Source: Nitrospirota bacterium
GTDB taxonomy: Bacteria > Nitrospirota > Thermodesulfovibrionia > UBA6902
Reading direction: 5' to 3'
Assembly: GCA_015491705.1 (NCBI GenBank)
Contig: WFVK01000310.1
Location: 1 to 8,097 of the forward strand
Length of the DNA stretch: 8,097 nucleotides
The notes under the pieces are model-generated. The model saw only the letters and a list, made by a program, of their open reading frames with translations. It searched no databases and had not been told where the DNA came from. The position numbers and the translations under genes are program-made. This document shows, one piece after another, positions 6,787-8,097 of this stretch (the first letter of the stretch is position 1; each line of letters starts with the position of its first letter).

Positions 6787-6863
6787 GCGCCCATAGCTCA
6801 ACTGGACAGAGCGCCGGACTACGAATCCGTAGGTTGGGGGTTCGACTCCTCCTGGGCGCGCCA
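6787..6863 (+). tRNA. tRNA-Arg (anticodon ACG)
   Basis: A 77-base tRNA. The acceptor stem GCGCCCA (6787-6793) pairs with TGGGCGC (6853-6859); the discriminator is G6860 and CCA is encoded at 6861-6863. The D stem is GCTC/GAGC. The anticodon loop CTACGAA carries ACG at 6821-6823, which reads CGN codons after A34 is converted to inosine. The T arm is GGGGG-TTCGACT-CCTCC with one G·U pair. The top anticodon-stem pair (C6814/T6830) is a mismatch. The 3' half overlaps, on the opposite strand, the end of the DUF3786 gene. No own promoter fits in the 24 bases upstream, so it may be cut from the transcript of the preceding genes. Confidence 0.96.
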
Positions 6864-7610
6864 TTGCCTCACTGCCCGTACCAGTGCCATACCGAGATAA
6901 AGCAGGGCCTCGACATCGAGAAAATCCGCAGCCGTCGAATCCGATAGCAGCTTGCATTCCGCGCCGAACTCCTCATCCCCGCGCCATAAAAGCACGAGAA
7001 ACGGTATCCGGGGCAGCGGGTATATAACAAAGCTGTAATCCGCTGAAAAGCCCCCGGCCTTTTCAGCACCCATTGCGCCCAAGCTCTTCATGAAGCGTTC
7101 CGCATCGCGCTCGAACATCTTTGCGAGAGGGATTTCACAGGCGCCGTGAAAGCTCTCCGCCCTGATCAGGCCGTCCTTCAGCTCCCTGAAAGCGACCCAT
7201 TTGCCGGACGGCTGGCCTGTGCCGCTCTTTTTCAGATACATGAGGATGAGTAGCTTGTCCAATATATCCATTTCACCCTCAAAACCCGAACGGCCCAGTG
7301 TAATGTCCCGGCCCATATATCTTATTTTAAGGTGGCCGTTGCTGCATTCCGCGCCTGCGTGTTGAGCGATACCGGAAAGGTCCATTGCACGGACCTCCCC
7401 TAACAGCTCACTGAGCCGTTTTTCCTTCCAGTCGCCCGTATCCGGGAGCATGGCCCGGATATTTTTTGCCGAGCTTTCATCAAGCACAGGGCAGTCGGAC
7501 AGGGAAAGGGTTCCCGCGAGCAACTGCACTGCAAAGGACATGCATGTCCCGGCCGGGCATTTTCCGCAGTTGGTGCGCGGCAGTTCCTTATAAACTTCGA
7601 TAGGTGTCAT
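6819..7610 (-). CDS. 4Fe-4S domain plus DUF3786 protein
   Basis: 263 residues. The N-terminus carries a four-cysteine motif, C15-x2-C18-x4-C23-x16-C40, in the context LPRTNCGKCPAGTCMSFA. This resembles the 4Fe-4S domain at the start of the corrinoid iron-sulfur protein large subunit of acetyl-CoA metabolism. The rest (about 70-249) has the pattern of DUF3786: FHGACEIPLAKMFERDAERF, then DYSFVIYPLPRIPFLVLLWRGDEEF and a final DVEALLYLGMALVRAV. It likely binds an Fe-S cluster in the cytoplasm, perhaps in corrinoid or one-carbon metabolism; the function is not established. The ATG at 7610 has only a distant AGGA, so the start is moderately sure. The last 14 residues (W250 to S263) and the TAG stop come entirely from the antisense of tRNA-Arg, so the native family end is probably near residue 249. 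Confidence 0.87.
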   Translation of the reverse strand: MTPIEVYKELPRTNCGKCPAGTCMSFAVQLLAGTLSLSDCPVLDESSAKNIRAMLPDTGDWKEKRLSELLGEVRAMDLSGIAQHAGAECSNGHLKIRYMGRDITLGRSGFEGEMDILDKLLILMYLKKSGTGQPSGKWVAFRELKDGLIRAESFHGACEIPLAKMFERDAERFMKSLGAMGAEKAGGFSADYSFVIYPLPRIPFLVLLWRGDEEFGAECKLLSDSTAADFLDVEALLYLGMALVRAVRQWRAQEESNPQPTDS

Positions 7611-7634
7611 TATAAAAAATCTGATCCTGCATCG

Positions 7635-7650
7635 TCATAGATATCAATGA
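7635..7650. promoter_or_regulatory. Palindrome upstream of the DUF3786 gene
   Basis: TCATAGATATCAATGA is a 16-base dyad with 7 of 8 pairs matching. It lies 25-40 bases before the start codon at 7610 and is flanked by CCTGCA (7626-7631) and TGCAGG (7658-7663), a second, outer dyad. This is a plausible repressor or activator site; the binding protein is unknown. Confidence 0.35.
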
Positions 7651-7827
7651 TACCTTCTGCAGGTTATCCATGGCAAGAAGAGTTTTTTATGAGAATAACA
7701 GCAGTTGCCCTATCTAAAACTCTCAGGTGTGACGCTTGCACCTAACGGGCCAGCCGGATCTTATCCTGATTTTCATATGATAAAAGGGACGATACCCTTA
7801 TCAAAATCAAAAATTGTCTCTACAGCC

Positions 7828-7840
7828 TGTTCAGTGAACA
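7828..7840. promoter_or_regulatory. Palindrome upstream of uvrA
   Basis: TGTTCAGTGAACA is a perfect 6+1+6 dyad, 62 bases before the uvrA start. uvrA is often under LexA control, but this spacing (GTTC-N3-GAAC) matches none of the LexA boxes I know, so it is reported only as an operator candidate. Confidence 0.35.
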
Positions 7841-7890
7841 CGATTTCTGCGCCTCTGATAGTCATATTCCAAACCGTCAATACAACCTGT

Positions 7891-7896
7891 TAAAAT
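7891..7896 (+). promoter_or_regulatory. Possible -10 box directly before uvrA
   Basis: TAAAAT ends 6 bases before the uvrA ATG, the spacing expected if transcription starts on the start codon. The -35 region is weak (TTCCAA near 7867-7872). No Shine-Dalgarno sequence precedes the ATG, which agrees with a leaderless start. Confidence 0.3.
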
Positions 7897-7902
7897 ATCT
7901 GG

Positions 7903-8097
7903 ATGTCTATTGACGAACTCATTATTGAAGGCGCCAGACAGAACAACCTTCAGAATATCACCCTCAGACTGCCGCATAACCGGTTTATCGCCGTCACCGG
8001 CGTATCGGGCTCTGGCAAGTCGTCCCTGGCCTTTGATACAATCTTTGCCGAAGGCCAGTGGAGGTTCATAGAATCCCTTTCCACGTATGCAAGACTC
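7903..8097 (+). CDS. uvrA: UvrA excinuclease ATPase subunit (N-terminal fragment)
   Basis: The first 65 codons, running off the right edge. UvrA is the damage-recognition ATPase of nucleotide excision repair and loads UvrB on distorted DNA. The fragment shows the family opening ([19 protein letters not shown], residues 6-24), the first Walker A motif GVSGSGKSS at 33-41, and the following [22 protein letters not shown] (43-64). A stop codon lies in frame at 7891-7893 (TAA), so the ATG at 7903 is the only ATG start. Trp53 and Phe55 replace the R and Y usual in the EGQRRY segment of standard UvrA; this reminds me of the double-length UvrA forms in some anaerobes, but the rest of the gene is needed to tell. 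Family membership is nearly certain. Confidence 0.92.
   Translation, partial: MSIDELIIEGARQNNLQNITLRLPHNRFIAVTGVSGSGKSSLAFDTIFAEGQWRFIESLSTYARL

Larger units (their letters stand above)
7611..7902. other. Divergent intergenic region between DUF3786 gene and uvrA
   Basis: 292 bases, more AT-rich than its neighbours. It contains two operator-like palindromes (7635-7650 and 7828-7840), a hairpin with arms at 7725-7732 and 7736-7743 (two G·U pairs), and a TAAAAT box at 7891-7896. A 62-codon plus-strand frame (TTG at 7705 to 7893) has no ribosome binding site and no recognisable product. The minus strand holds broken frames (7865-7710) that read like a protein if two single-base shifts are allowed. 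No confident gene. Confidence 0.5.

Noticed and set aside
6870..6886. CACTG/CAGTG hairpin after tRNA-Arg as a terminator
   Set aside because: Only five pairs and no T run; it lies in the coding sequence of the opposing gene.
6175..6957. 260-codon minus-strand frame including GGVEPPTYGFVVRRS
   Set aside because: That peptide is the well-known false product of reading the antisense of a tRNA-Arg; the frame also covers the SHOCT gene and has no family resemblance.
7705..7893. 62-codon plus-strand frame before uvrA
   Set aside because: TTG start, no ribosome binding site, no family, and its complement reads at least as protein-like.
1..8097. CRISPR array, insertion sequence, phage genes or replication origin
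   Set aside because: No regularly spaced repeats, transposase motifs, terminal repeats, phage proteins or DnaA-box clusters were seen on reading the window.

Overview
This 8.1 kb window looks like ordinary chromosome of a Gram-negative-type, probably anaerobic bacterium with mid-range GC. Supporting signs are a lipoprotein with a lipobox, CCA ends encoded in both tRNA genes, a cytoplasmic multi-GAF/PAS histidine kinase, and a corrinoid-protein-like Fe-S protein of the DUF3786 type. The mix recalls Nitrospirota or Desulfobacterota, but that is inference from gene style and not proof. I see no transposase, phage gene, CRISPR array or replication origin.

Layout. (1) 1-693, minus strand: an RNase Z-like metallo-beta-lactamase-fold hydrolase, running off the left edge. 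(2) 694-796: a divergent intergenic region with an exact TATAAT on each strand and a hairpin just before the galT ribosome binding site. (3) 797-5296, plus strand: a compact run of galT-like nucleotidylyltransferase, a 1032-residue soluble hybrid-sensor-style kinase (GAF-GAF-PAS-GAF-PAS-HisKA-HATPase) and a single-domain response regulator. Gaps are 9 and 33 bases, so they are probably co-transcribed. (4) 5297-5551: non-coding, with a promoter candidate for the next unit. (5) 5552-6863, plus strand: tRNA-Ser(GCU), a DUF2155-like lipoprotein, a two-helix SHOCT-type membrane protein and tRNA-Arg(ACG), with no terminator visible between them. (6) 6819-7610, minus strand: a 4Fe-4S plus DUF3786 protein whose last 14 codons and stop lie inside the antisense of tRNA-Arg. 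(7) 7611-7902: a non-coding gap with two palindromes. (8) 7903-8097, plus strand: the first 65 codons of a uvrA gene.

How the genes work together. The kinase and response regulator form an obvious phosphorelay pair: the kinase has no membrane segments, so it should read cytoplasmic signals, and the regulator has no output domain, so it must act through a protein partner or a further relay step. Sharing a transcript with a sugar-phosphate nucleotidylyltransferase hints at, but does not prove, a link to carbon storage or envelope sugar supply. The lipoprotein and SHOCT protein form a second small envelope unit between two tRNAs. I find no complete novel system. The best unusual signals are the coding sequence that ends inside a tRNA, the cysteine clusters in the kinase, the overlapping and possibly leaderless divergent promoter, and the operator-like dyads before the DUF3786 gene and uvrA.
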